This document shows positions 15,921 through 22,503 of a stretch of DNA of 64,000 bases, piece by piece (positions within the stretch are counted from its first letter, which is position 1; every line of letters begins with the position of its first letter). A program made the translations under genes and the position numbers. The stretch lies in NCBI GenBank assembly GCA_046048875.1, contig JBJOFG010000017.1, forward strand, positions 80,616 to 144,615. Direction: 5' to 3'. The DNA comes from CAIZGX01 sp046048875 (GTDB lineage: Bacteria > Bacteroidota > Bacteroidia > Flavobacteriales_D > Sanyastnellaceae). The notes beneath the pieces were generated by a model, which was not told the DNA's origin, made no database searches, and saw only the letters and a list, made by a program, of their open reading frames with translations.

Positions 15921-18299
15921 CAAAATGCGCTGCATACTCTTCTCAACAACTTCGTCGGTTAAGGTTTGCTGCGCGTCTTGAAGTATGAATTTCAAAGCGT
16001 ACGATTTCTTTCCTTCTGGAAGATTCTTGCCTTCGTACACATCGAATAAATTCACTTCCTTCAATAATTTCTTTTCGCTTTTTAAGGCAGACTGACGAAG
16101 GCTTTCGAACGTGGTTTCCTTGTTCAACAACAACGATAAATCGCGACGAACCCATGGGAATTTATTCAACGGTTGGAAGGCATTGCGCTGTTGCGTTCTC
16201 AATTTTTCCAACGTGTCGAAATCGAATTCAGCATAGAATACTTCTTGCTCGACGTCGGTTGCTTCTTGAATTTCTGAATTCACGCGTCCCATCTTCACCA
16301 ACGATTTTTTCTGTGCAGACAACTCCATTCCATAGGCGAAAATGGGAGAGTCTTGAATTGAGATCACATCGACTTGCTGAATGCCTAACGCATTCAAAAT
16401 ATTTTCAACCACTGCTCGCAATCGCGCCAATGACGAGGCGTTCGAAGGGTTGTTCCAAGATTCTGCGCTTTCCTTTCCACACAACCACAGCGCCAATTTG
16501 CGCTTCTCTTTGTATCCGTTTTCAGTCTTGCGGTATTCCTTTCCAATTTCAAACAAACGAAGGTCGGTTGCTCTGTGTTTTTCATTCAACGAAATGCTTT
16601 CCATTCCACCAAACAACAACGAACTGCGCATGTGAGACAAATCTTTGCTCAACGGATTCAACAACGAAACACTGTTCACTCCCAATGCCGCATCGAACGC
16701 TTCAGCGTACTTGCTTTTCGTTAACGACATGTTCATGATTTCGGTATAGCCTTCTGCAACAAGTAAGTCGGCTAAACGGAAATGAAGACTCTCCGATTTT
16801 CCTTTGGTGTTCAACGAAAGCGTCATGCGCGAAGGCAATTCAACTTTGTCGTATCCATAGATGCGAAGCACCTCTTCCGCCACATCGGCCGGACGCGTTA
16901 CTTCCACACGGTTGTAGGGCACAAGCACCTTCCAACCACCTTCAACCGTTGAAACTTCGAACTGTAAATCGTTCAATATAGAATCAACAATCTCGCTGGG
17001 AATGTCAATTCCTAAAAGCGATTTCAAATAACTTTCTTTGACTTCAATTTCGGTTTTCGGAAGATCAACCGGATAAACATCCTGCGCTTCCACCAATACC
17101 GCGTTCGGATTTTCAGCTTGAATTAATTCCCAAGCGCGCGCTAACGCATTTGGAATTCCGTCTACAGCCACGCCTCTTTCAAAGCGGAAAGAAGAGTCTG
17201 AATGAATCTGGTGACGCTTCGCACTCTTGCGCACACGCACCGGATTGAAGCACGCGCTTTCAAAAACAACGAACGAATCTTCAGTGCTCACGCCCGCATT
17301 TTTTCCACCCATAACACCACCCAAACAAAGCACTTCGTTTTGGTTGGAAATAACTACATCTTCGGCAGAAAGTTTGCGAGCAACACCATCGAGGGTTTCT
17401 AACGCCTCATCTGTATTTGCATTTCGAACCGTGATGGTCTGGTTGGAAAAGTCATTCGCCTTGAAGACGTGTAACGGCTGTCCCAATTCGTGTTGAACGA
17501 AGTTGGTCACGTCTACACACAAGTTCACGCTCTTCACACCAATAACAGCGAGGGTTTCTTTGATGAAAGCAGGCGTCTCTTGATTTTCAATTCCGCTCAT
17601 CACCGCGAACGCATAGCGCGAACACTCGGTGTTTTCGTGAAGATCTAATTTCCAATTTTTCGGTTGGAAGGAAATAGCTGGAGCGGTTGTGCTTGAAAGC
17701 GCAACCTTATTTTCGTTTTCCAGATTCCACGCCGCCGCGAAATCGCGCGCTACACCTGCATGCGAAAGAGCGTCTGTTCTATTCGGAGTAATACCAATTT
17801 CGAGGCATGCATCGCTTTCAATGTTGAGGGCTACAGCAGCTGGAGTTCCCACTTCTGTTTCTTCTGGAAGGATAAGAATCCCGTCGTGTGAAGCGCCAAG
17901 GCCTAGTTCGTCTTCGGCGCAGATCATACCTATGGATTCGGCTCCGCGAATTTTACTTTTCTTAATGGTGAAAGACTCGCCAGATGAGGGATACAAGGTT
18001 GTTCCAACAGTAGCCACCAATACTTTTTGTCCGACAGCCACATTGGGTGCACCGCAGACAATCTGAACGGGTTCACCTTCACCCAAATTCACTTTGGTGA
18101 TAGACAAGCGATCTGCATCGGGATGTTTCTCGCATTCGAGCACATATCCGACTACCACGCCTTTCAATCCGCCTGGAATTTTCTCTACGCTTTCAATGCC
18201 TTCCACTTCAAGACCGGTTCTGGTAAGGGTTGCAGCCACGAGTTCCGGAGCCGGCAGGGGTTGAACCAGTTGTGAAAGAAGTTTGTAAGAGATTTTCAT
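15882..18299 (-). CDS. pheT: Phenylalanyl-tRNA synthetase beta subunit
   Basis: An 805-residue protein, normal for the bacterial beta subunit. The ATG at 18299 (MKISYKLLSQLVQ) is the family start; eleven further in-frame codons upstream are not needed. It has the N-terminal tRNA-binding OB fold (VVGYVLECEKHPDADRLSITKV), the B3/B4 editing region, the B5 domain and a C-terminal ferredoxin-like anticodon-binding domain (LNKFPWVRRDLSLL). It charges tRNA-Phe together with PheS, which is not in the window. The last 12 codons are duplicated at 13255. A -7 element lies 18 bases upstream. Confidence 0.96.
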   Translation of the reverse strand: MKISYKLLSQLVQPLPAPELVAATLTRTGLEVEGIESVEKIPGGLKGVVVGYVLECEKHPDADRLSITKVNLGEGEPVQIVCGAPNVAVGQKVLVATVGTTLYPSSGESFTIKKSKIRGAESIGMICAEDELGLGASHDGILILPEETEVGTPAAVALNIESDACLEIGITPNRTDALSHAGVARDFAAAWNLENENKVALSSTTAPAISFQPKNWKLDLHENTECSRYAFAVMSGIENQETPAFIKETLAVIGVKSVNLCVDVTNFVQHELGQPLHVFKANDFSNQTITVRNANTDEALETLDGVARKLSAEDVVISNQNEVLCLGGVMGGKNAGVSTEDSFVVFESACFNPVRVRKSAKRHQIHSDSSFRFERGVAVDGIPNALARAWELIQAENPNAVLVEAQDVYPVDLPKTEIEVKESYLKSLLGIDIPSEIVDSILNDLQFEVSTVEGGWKVLVPYNRVEVTRPADVAEEVLRIYGYDKVELPSRMTLSLNTKGKSESLHFRLADLLVAEGYTEIMNMSLTKSKYAEAFDAALGVNSVSLLNPLSKDLSHMRSSLLFGGMESISLNEKHRATDLRLFEIGKEYRKTENGYKEKRKLALWLCGKESAESWNNPSNASSLARLRAVVENILNALGIQQVDVISIQDSPIFAYGMELSAQKKSLVKMGRVNSEIQEATDVEQEVFYAEFDFDTLEKLRTQQRNAFQPLNKFPWVRRDLSLLLNKETTFESLRQSALKSEKKLLKEVNLFDVYEGKNLPEGKKSYALKFILQDAQQTLTDEVVEKSMQRILQGLQTECSAELR

Positions 18300-18317
18300 A
18301 TCGCGCGAATTAGACTG

Positions 18318-18325
18318 CAAAAATA
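18318..18325 (-). promoter_or_regulatory. -7 promoter element TATTTTTG of pheT
   Basis: Exact TAnnTTTG match on the minus strand, 18 bases before the pheT ATG. It is divergent from the tRNA-Pro promoter. Confidence 0.5.
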
Positions 18326-18360
18326 AAGACAAACGCGAGGGGTAGGGCTTAGAATTTTGT

Positions 18361-18368
18361 TACTTTTG
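18361..18368 (+). promoter_or_regulatory. -7 promoter element TACTTTTG of tRNA-Pro
   Basis: Exact TAnnTTTG match on the plus strand, 14 bases before the mature tRNA-Pro. No convincing -33 TTG was found. Confidence 0.5.
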
Positions 18369-18382
18369 CCTCTCTTCAAAAA

Positions 18383-18455
18383 CGGGATGTAGCTCAGTTG
18401 GTAGAGTACACGTCTGGGGGGCGTGTGGTCGCAGGTTCAAGTCCTGTCATCCCGA
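18383..18455 (+). tRNA. tRNA-Pro (anticodon GGG)
   Basis: Acceptor stem CGGGATG with CATCCCG, D arm GCTCAGTTGGTAGAGT, anticodon stem CACGT/GCGTG around the loop CTGGGGG (anticodon GGG), and T arm GCAGG/CCTGT with loop TTCAAGT. CCA is not encoded. A terminator follows 15 bases later. Confidence 0.95.
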
Positions 18456-18470
18456 CTAAAACCTCCTTAC

Positions 18471-18500
18471 AACCCTTGAAAATCAAGGGTTTTGTTTTTT
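18471..18500 (+). terminator. Intrinsic terminator after tRNA-Pro
   Basis: Perfect 9-bp stem AACCCTTGA / TCAAGGGTT with loop AAA, followed by a T-rich tract with one G. It separates tRNA-Pro from rlmF. Confidence 0.85.
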
Positions 18501-18523
18501 ATTGTACAAAATTTGAACAAAAA

Positions 18524-19411
18524 ATGCACCCAAGAAATCAGCACAACGACAAATACAACTTCCAAGAACTGATTCAAGCATTGCCTGAATTAGCGCCGTT
18601 TGTGAAGACAAACGCATACGGAAATGAGAGTATCGATTTCTTCGATCCGATTGCGGTGAAGCTGCTGAATAAGGCGTTGCTGAAGAAACATTACGGGGTG
18701 GCAAATTGGGATATTCCTGAAAATTATTTGTGTCCTCCAATTCCGGGAAGAGCAGAGTATTTGCACCAAATAGCCGACCTGCTCTACAAGAACAATCCAA
18801 ATTTCCTTCAAGATAAAAAATTGGGAAATAACATTCGTGTGCTCGATGTCGGTGTGGGCGCGAATTGCATTTACCCCATCATTGGTGTTCATGAATACAA
18901 CTGGAATTTCGTAGGTTCAGACATCGATGAAAAGGCCATTGCGGCTTCACAAAAAATTGTCGACGCGAACGAATCACTTCAAAATAAAATTGAATTGCGT
19001 CATCAAAATAATGCTCACGATATCTTTCACGGAATAATTCTTCCCGAAGAAAAATTCAATCTAACGGTTTGCAATCCGCCCTTCCACGCTTCACTTCAAG
19101 ACGCGCAGCAAGGCAATCTTCGTAAAAACCGAAACCTTAAAAATTCACGAAACGCGAAGGTGCAATTGAACTTCGGTGGACAAGGAACCGAGCTCTGGTG
19201 CGAAGGCGGAGAAGAAACCTTCATTGAAAAAATGATTCTTCAAAGCGCAGCATACGCAAATCAAGTTGAGTGGTTCAGCACACTCGTTTCGAAAGAAAGC
19301 ACGCTTAAAAAAATTCAGCTCAAACTCGAATACGTCGATGCCCGCGATATGCGCATTCTTCCGATGGAATTGGGAAATAAAGTGAGTCGGATTGTGGCGT
19401 GGAAGTATTGA
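18524..19411 (+). CDS. rlmF: 23S rRNA (adenine(1618)-N6)-methyltransferase
   Basis: A 295-residue protein from the ATG (MHPRNQHNDKYNFQEL); the longer open frame upstream only reads through the tRNA. It has the SAM-binding motif VLDVGVGANCIYPI and the N6-adenine methyltransferase motif CNPPFHAS. The N-terminal HPRN and the GQGTELWCEGGEETFI region are typical of RlmF. It methylates A1618 of 23S rRNA. The stop codon runs straight into a palindromic bead array. Confidence 0.92.
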   Translation: MHPRNQHNDKYNFQELIQALPELAPFVKTNAYGNESIDFFDPIAVKLLNKALLKKHYGVANWDIPENYLCPPIPGRAEYLHQIADLLYKNNPNFLQDKKLGNNIRVLDVGVGANCIYPIIGVHEYNWNFVGSDIDEKAIAASQKIVDANESLQNKIELRHQNNAHDIFHGIILPEEKFNLTVCNPPFHASLQDAQQGNLRKNRNLKNSRNAKVQLNFGGQGTELWCEGGEETFIEKMILQSAAYANQVEWFSTLVSKESTLKKIQLKLEYVDARDMRILPMELGNKVSRIVAWKY

Positions 19412-19581
19412 ACTGCGTTGTGGGAACTGCGTTGTTTGAACTTCGTTATTCCTACTACGTAATTCCTCCCGATAGCTATCGGGATCATAATTCCTACGAT
19501 GTAATTGGAACTGTGTTGTCGAATAAAAGCCGAAGGCATTCGGCGTAGGCATTCGTTCAGAGAACATTCGTCGAAGACATT
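19411..19581. repeat. Palindromic bead array R1 (ATTC linker)
   Basis: It lies between rlmF and the 54-residue gene, touching both stop codons. Head beads: AACTGCGTT twice, AACTTCGTT, TACTACGTA, the 18-base palindrome TCCCGATAGCTATCGGGA, TACGATGTA and AACTGTGTT, with linkers ATTCC, ATTGG and GTTG. Tail beads: GCCGAAGGC, GGCGTAGGC (imperfect), GTTCAGAGAAC and GTCGAAGAC, each followed by ATTC. 65 bases (19465-19529) are identical to array R2. Confidence 0.9.
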
Positions 19582-19746
19582 CTAACTCTTCTGCTCAAGC
19601 TTTTGCTTCTCATTAAAAGCCTTAAGTTTAGCCAGTGTTTCAGGCAATCTTTTTTTCGCCTCAAGAAATTTTTCTGAAGTGGGAATAGGCGTTGAAATAA
19701 CCTCTGCAGGGATTGGAATGCTATTTTGTAACGACGTTTTTTCCAT
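19582..19746 (-). CDS. Small protein of 54 residues, partner of the DUF6934 gene
   Basis: A 54-residue protein beginning MEKTSLQNSIPIPAEV. The first half is Pro/Ser/Thr-rich (PIPAEVISTPIPTSEKF), followed by an amphipathic Lys/Leu/Glu helix (residues 28-54, ...EAKKRLPETLAKLKAF...). It starts 17 bases after the DUF6934 stop on the same strand and is very probably co-transcribed with it. I do not recognise a family. Size and context suit an antitoxin or small regulator, which is inference. Its last codons and stop fall in a short sequence (ATTCTAACTCTTCT) also found at the end of the DUF1456 gene beside array R3. Confidence 0.65.
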   Translation of the reverse strand: MEKTSLQNSIPIPAEVISTPIPTSEKFLEAKKRLPETLAKLKAFNEKQKLEQKS

Positions 19747-19763
19747 GAGTCTAATTTATTGAT

Positions 19764-20202
19764 TTATTTCCTTAGAATAAATATTGTTAAATACTTTTTA
19801 TTGGCTTGAAACCTTTCAATTTCATTCTCGGTTTCACCAAGCACTTGAAACTTACCAGCAATGACGTCTAAGTGATGAGAAATGAAAATGCTATAAAGTC
19901 TTGATTTACTCTGAGTATTACCTTGAAATGAAACTATAGCTTCGGGATGATTATTCAGAAAATCTAAAACTATTTCGCTTATAGTAAAAAACAGCATTGA
20001 AAGTTTTTTCGGTTGACTTCTATTGCTGTCGGACCACTTTTTTTCATCCGATAAATAATCGAAAAGAGCTAAATTGTACAAATCTTCTTCTTCCAGCTTA
20101 TTGAATAAAATACTTTTAATTATCCAACCTGATTTCGTTGGGCAATTGATAAAGTACCTATCATCAAAAAAACAAAAAAGGATAAATTTCTTTTCCTTCC
20201 AT
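19764..20202 (-). pseudogene. DUF6934-like gene with a homopolymer frameshift
   Basis: The conserved body (DDRYFINCPTKSGWIIKSIL... to IFILRK) is open from about 20165 down to 19764. The natural N-terminus, MEGKEIYPFLFF, starts at the ATG at 20202 but in another frame and hits TGA. Removing one base from the A7 run at 20166-20172 joins them into a 145-residue protein, the usual DUF6934 length. The long in-frame extension to 20300 looks spurious. DUF6934 is a Bacteroidota family of unknown function, often in accessory regions. The homopolymer makes decay, phase variation or sequencing error all possible. Confidence 0.7.
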
Positions 20203-20222
20203 CCAACAAAAAGAAGAATAAG

Positions 20223-20252
20223 TCTTGAGGAATTCAAGAAACGCTTATGCGT
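20223..20252. promoter_or_regulatory. Two small inverted repeats upstream of the DUF6934 gene
   Basis: TCTTGAGGAATTCAAGA (6-bp arms) at 20223-20239 and ACGCTTATGCGT (4-bp arms) at 20241-20252, 21-50 bases before the DUF6934 ATG. They could be operators or stray beads of the adjacent array. The rest of 20203-20301 shows no gene I can support. Confidence 0.35.
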
Positions 20253-20301
20253 TGAATTTTCTGTAATGCCCGTTATTGTTGAGATTATTGAGCATAACAT
20301 A

Positions 20302-20482
20302 GGAACTACGTTATCAGAAAACCTTCGGTTTTATTCCTACTTCGTAATGCCTCCCGATAGCTATCGGGATCATAATTCCTACGATGTAATTGGAACTGTG
20401 TTGTCGAATAAAAGTCGAAGACATTCGCCGAAGGCATTCGTTCAGAGAACAATCGTCCGAACGACTTTCGCCTCAGGCATTA
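20302..20482. repeat. Palindromic bead array R2 (ATTC linker)
   Basis: It lies between the divergent DUF6934 and antitoxin genes. Beads: AACTACGTT, AAAACCTTCGGTTTT (6-bp arms), TACTTCGTA, TCCCGATAGCTATCGGGA, TACGATGTA, AACTGTGTT, then GTCGAAGAC, GCCGAAGGC, GTTCAGAGAAC, an imperfect GTCCGAACGAC, and GCCTCAGGC. Linkers are ATTCC/ATTGG in the head and ATTC, AATC, TTTC or ATTA in the tail. 20350-20414 is identical to 19465-19529 of R1. Confidence 0.9.
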
Positions 20483-20513
20483 GCCCTCTTGAAATAAACT
20501 TCATTCGCTAGTG

Positions 20514-20534
20514 GTATATACCTTCTGTATATAC
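20514..20534. promoter_or_regulatory. Tandem palindromic operator of the antitoxin-toxin operon
   Basis: Two copies of the perfect palindrome GTATATAC (20514-20521 and 20527-20534), 13 bases apart, immediately before the -7 element. This is the expected layout for autorepression by a ribbon-helix-helix antitoxin binding as adjacent dimers. Confidence 0.65.
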
Positions 20535-20542
20535 TATCTTTG
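20535..20542 (+). promoter_or_regulatory. -7 promoter element TATCTTTG of the antitoxin-toxin operon
   Basis: Exact TAnnTTTG match touching the second operator palindrome and ending 4 bases before the antitoxin ATG. A leaderless transcript is likely. Confidence 0.65.
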
Positions 20543-20546
20543 CATT

Positions 20547-20777
20547 ATGAAAAATCTTTCACTAAAACTCGATGATGACATTTTTTTGGAAACAGAAAAG
20601 GTTATTGAGAAGTTGGGCACCACTCGGAATCGCTACATAAATGAGGCGTTGGAGATATACAACAGATATTACAACCGGAAAATGTTGCGTGATCAATTGG
20701 TGAAAGAATCGCGTTCGGCTTACGGTTCGAGCAGAGATATTTTAGATGAATACGAAAGACTCATCGATGAAGATTAG
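20547..20777 (+). CDS. Ribbon-helix-helix antitoxin
   Basis: A 76-residue protein from the ATG at 20547; the longer GTG frame would place the start upstream of the -7 element. The N-terminus (KNLSLKLDDDIFLETEKVIEKLGTTRNRYINEALEIYNR) is a ribbon-helix-helix DNA-binding domain: a beta strand then two helices with the conserved N-R-Y-I turn. The acidic C-terminal tail (SSRDILDEYERLIDED) is the likely toxin-binding part. It overlaps the MazF-like toxin gene by 11 bases. It probably represses its own operon at the GTATATAC palindromes. Confidence 0.85.
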   Translation: MKNLSLKLDDDIFLETEKVIEKLGTTRNRYINEALEIYNRYYNRKMLRDQLVKESRSAYGSSRDILDEYERLIDED

Positions 20778-21102
20778 TCAATACGAAATCTGGTTAGCGA
20801 ATCTAAACCCTTCGAAAGGCACCGAACCCGGTAAGGTTCGTCCTGTCGTTGTGGTGCAAACAAACTTGCTGAACGATATTCATCTTTCTACTTTAATCTG
20901 CCCCATAACAACCAACGTTCTTCCAGATGTAAAAATTCTTCGTGTTGCTTTAACCAAAAAACAACTCGATGAGAAGAGCGATATTCTCGTCGATCAACTT
21001 CGTGCAATAGACAATAAGCGTTTCATTAAAAAACTCGGAAAACTCACAAAGGAGCAAGTGATACAGTTGAAGGAGAATTTGAGAATCGTGTTAGAACTTT
21101 GA
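20767..21102 (+). CDS. MazF/PemK-family toxin (endoribonuclease)
   Basis: A 111-residue protein started at the ATG inside the antitoxin gene's end (MKISQYEIWLANLNPSKG). Family features are the N-terminal E-I-W-x-A-x-L-N-P-x-x-G-x-E-P-G-K-x-R-P-V-V-V-V-Q block and the later SDILVDQLRAIDNKRF segment with the Asp and Arg typical of the MazF active surface. MazF toxins cut mRNA at short sites; the site is unknown here. It is translationally coupled to the antitoxin and followed directly by bead array R3. Confidence 0.9.
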   Translation: MKISQYEIWLANLNPSKGTEPGKVRPVVVVQTNLLNDIHLSTLICPITTNVLPDVKILRVALTKKQLDEKSDILVDQLRAIDNKRFIKKLGKLTKEQVIQLKENLRIVLEL

Positions 21103-21246
21103 AAGCCGTTGGCTTTATTGGAAAACCTTCGGTTTTATTCCTACTGCGTATTTGGAACTGCGTAATTTGAACTGACGTTGTTGAATGACAGTCGAAGACA
21201 TTCGCCCGGAGGGCATTCGTTCAGAGAACATTCGCCGAAGGCATTC
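21102..21246. repeat. Palindromic bead array R3 (ATTC linker)
   Basis: It fills the space between mazF and the convergent DUF1456 gene, touching both stop codons. Beads: AAAGCCGTTGGCTTT, AAAACCTTCGGTTTT, TACTGCGTA, decayed AACTGCGT-type beads, then GTCGAAGAC, GCCCGGAGGGC, GTTCAGAGAAC and GCCGAAGGC separated by ATTC. Large beads have perfect 6-bp arms with different sequences. Confidence 0.9.
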
Positions 21247-21728
21247 TAACTCTTCTTCCCCCGCTGCGCCTCTCTCCCCTCGCGTTTCTCCAACCCTTGA
21301 AAGAAATTCCGAATCACCTGATTGTTACATTCAACATACTGGCGTTGGGATGGATTGCGGAAGAAGGCGCTGAGTTCGTGCTTGCTCATTTTCATGTCGG
21401 CAAGCGCTAAGATTTGAATAATGTCTTCGTCAATTAAATTCAGCGCTATGCGCATCTTTCGGAAGATGAGGTTATTCGTTAAGCGTTTCTCCGGAACCGG
21501 CAATGGGCCGTCTTTTCGTCCGCGTTTCAGAATGATAAATCCGTTTAGAAAAATAGAAAGCATCTCGTCGTTAATGTCGAGATACTCTTCGTGATCTTCC
21601 TTCTTCAACCAATCGCTCACATCGGAGCGCGTGACCACAACATCTGTCAATGCGAAAATGTCGATCATCTGTTGATCAGAGAAATCATAAATGAATCGTA
21701 TGCGGCGGAAGATGCTGTTGTTGGTCAT
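21246..21728 (-). CDS. DUF1456 family protein (YehS-like)
   Basis: A 160-residue protein from the ATG at 21728 (MTNNSIFRRIRFIYDF). It contains two copies of the DUF1456 domain: residues about 2-66 and 80-146, each with 'N-x-I-F-R-x-R', 'I-x-x-I-F/L-A-L-A/T-D' and a conserved 'FL-x-x' segment. Function is unknown across bacteria. A basic C-terminal tail (KREGREAQRGKKS) ends at array R3. It is separated from purQ by a short two-bead array (R9). Confidence 0.88.
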   Translation of the reverse strand: MTNNSIFRRIRFIYDFSDQQMIDIFALTDVVVTRSDVSDWLKKEDHEEYLDINDEMLSIFLNGFIILKRGRKDGPLPVPEKRLTNNLIFRKMRIALNLIDEDIIQILALADMKMSKHELSAFFRNPSQRQYVECNNQVIRNFFQGLEKREGREAQRGKKS

Positions 21729-21734
21729 TGTTTT

Positions 21735-21786
21735 TGCAATTGCTTCGCCGAAGCGATTGTGGCGAAGCCACGAATGATTGGAATTA
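21735..21786. repeat. Short palindromic bead array R9 (GATT/GAAT linker)
   Basis: Two perfect beads in the 55-base gap before the DUF1456 start: GCTTCGCCGAAGC (21742-21754) and GTGGCGAAGCCAC (21759-21771), linkers GATT, GAAT and GATT. The last linker-like GAATTA includes the purQ stop codon. Confidence 0.75.
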
Positions 21787-22470
21787 AATTCTTTCGAGAA
21801 GTGCTTCGAAGATTTCTCTTCCGTCGGTGTTTTCCAATTCGAAATCTGCTGCACGCTCCGGGTGAGGCATCATTCCAAATACATTCTTACCCGCATTGCA
21901 GATACCCGCAATGTTGTTCAAAGAACCGTTCGGATTGAAGTCTTCGTCAATAACCCCGTCGGCAGAACAATAGCGGAACAACACTTGGTCGTTGTCTTCA
22001 ATCTGCTTCAACACATCGGCAGGTGCAAAGAAGTTCCCTTCTCCGTGAGCAATTGGAATTTTATATGCTTTTTCGCGATCTAATCCAGCCGTTAAAACCG
22101 CACTGTTCGAGGCCGCTTTCAAATGAACATTCTTGCAAATGAATTTTCTAGAGGTGTTGTGCAACAAGGCACCTGGAAGCAATTTCGCTTCGGTTAAGAT
22201 TTGAAACCCGTTGCAAATTCCCATAACATATCCTCCGCGATTCGCGTGTGCTACTACTTCATCCATAATTGGAGAAAAGCGAGCAATAGCGCCACTGCGT
22301 AGGTAATCGCCGTAGCTGAATCCGCCTGGAACAAAAACGAAATCACAACCTTGAAGGTCGCGCTCTTTGTGCCAAAGTTTTACCACTTCTTGTCCCATGA
22401 TGTTCGACATGGAATACACCAAATCTTCATCACAATTGCTACCAGGGAAAACTACGACACCGAATTTCAT
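21784..22470 (-). CDS. purQ: Phosphoribosylformylglycinamidine synthase, glutaminase subunit
   Basis: A 228-residue class I glutamine amidotransferase. The nucleophile Cys is in GICNGFQIL, and the His-Glu pair is in MMPHPERA near the C-terminus. PurQ supplies ammonia from glutamine to PurL in step four of purine synthesis; purK of the same pathway is at 32.5 kb. A consensus -7 element lies 14 bases upstream. The neighbouring small genes are unrelated to purine synthesis. Confidence 0.95.
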   Translation of the reverse strand: MKFGVVVFPGSNCDEDLVYSMSNIMGQEVVKLWHKERDLQGCDFVFVPGGFSYGDYLRSGAIARFSPIMDEVVAHANRGGYVMGICNGFQILTEAKLLPGALLHNTSRKFICKNVHLKAASNSAVLTAGLDREKAYKIPIAHGEGNFFAPADVLKQIEDNDQVLFRYCSADGVIDEDFNPNGSLNNIAGICNAGKNVFGMMPHPERAADFELENTDGREIFEALLERI

Positions 22471-22484
22471 AAAATTATTTTTTG

Positions 22485-22492
22485 CAAAAGTA
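22485..22492 (-). promoter_or_regulatory. -7 promoter element TACTTTTG of purQ
   Basis: Exact TAnnTTTG match on the minus strand, 14 bases before the purQ ATG. Confidence 0.5.
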
Positions 22493-22503
22493 CGTCAAAC
22501 TTT

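Noticed and set aside
18398..18523. Upstream extension of rlmF
   Set aside because: It reads through tRNA-Pro and its terminator; the family start is the ATG at 18524.
20203..20300. N-terminal extension of the DUF6934 frame up to 20300
   Set aside because: The family N-terminus (MEGKEIYPF) is found in the other frame starting at 20202, so the extension is most simply noncoding.
20074..20511. 145-residue plus-strand frame across DUF6934 and array R2
   Set aside because: It is antisense to the conserved DUF6934 body and then runs through the palindromic array, so its sequence is not protein-like there.
19411..21246. CRISPR array or integron cassette array
   Set aside because: Units are 12-18 bases with short constant linkers and variable palindromes, without CRISPR-length repeats and spacers, and no cas genes are present. 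The attC core sequences and an integron integrase are also absent.
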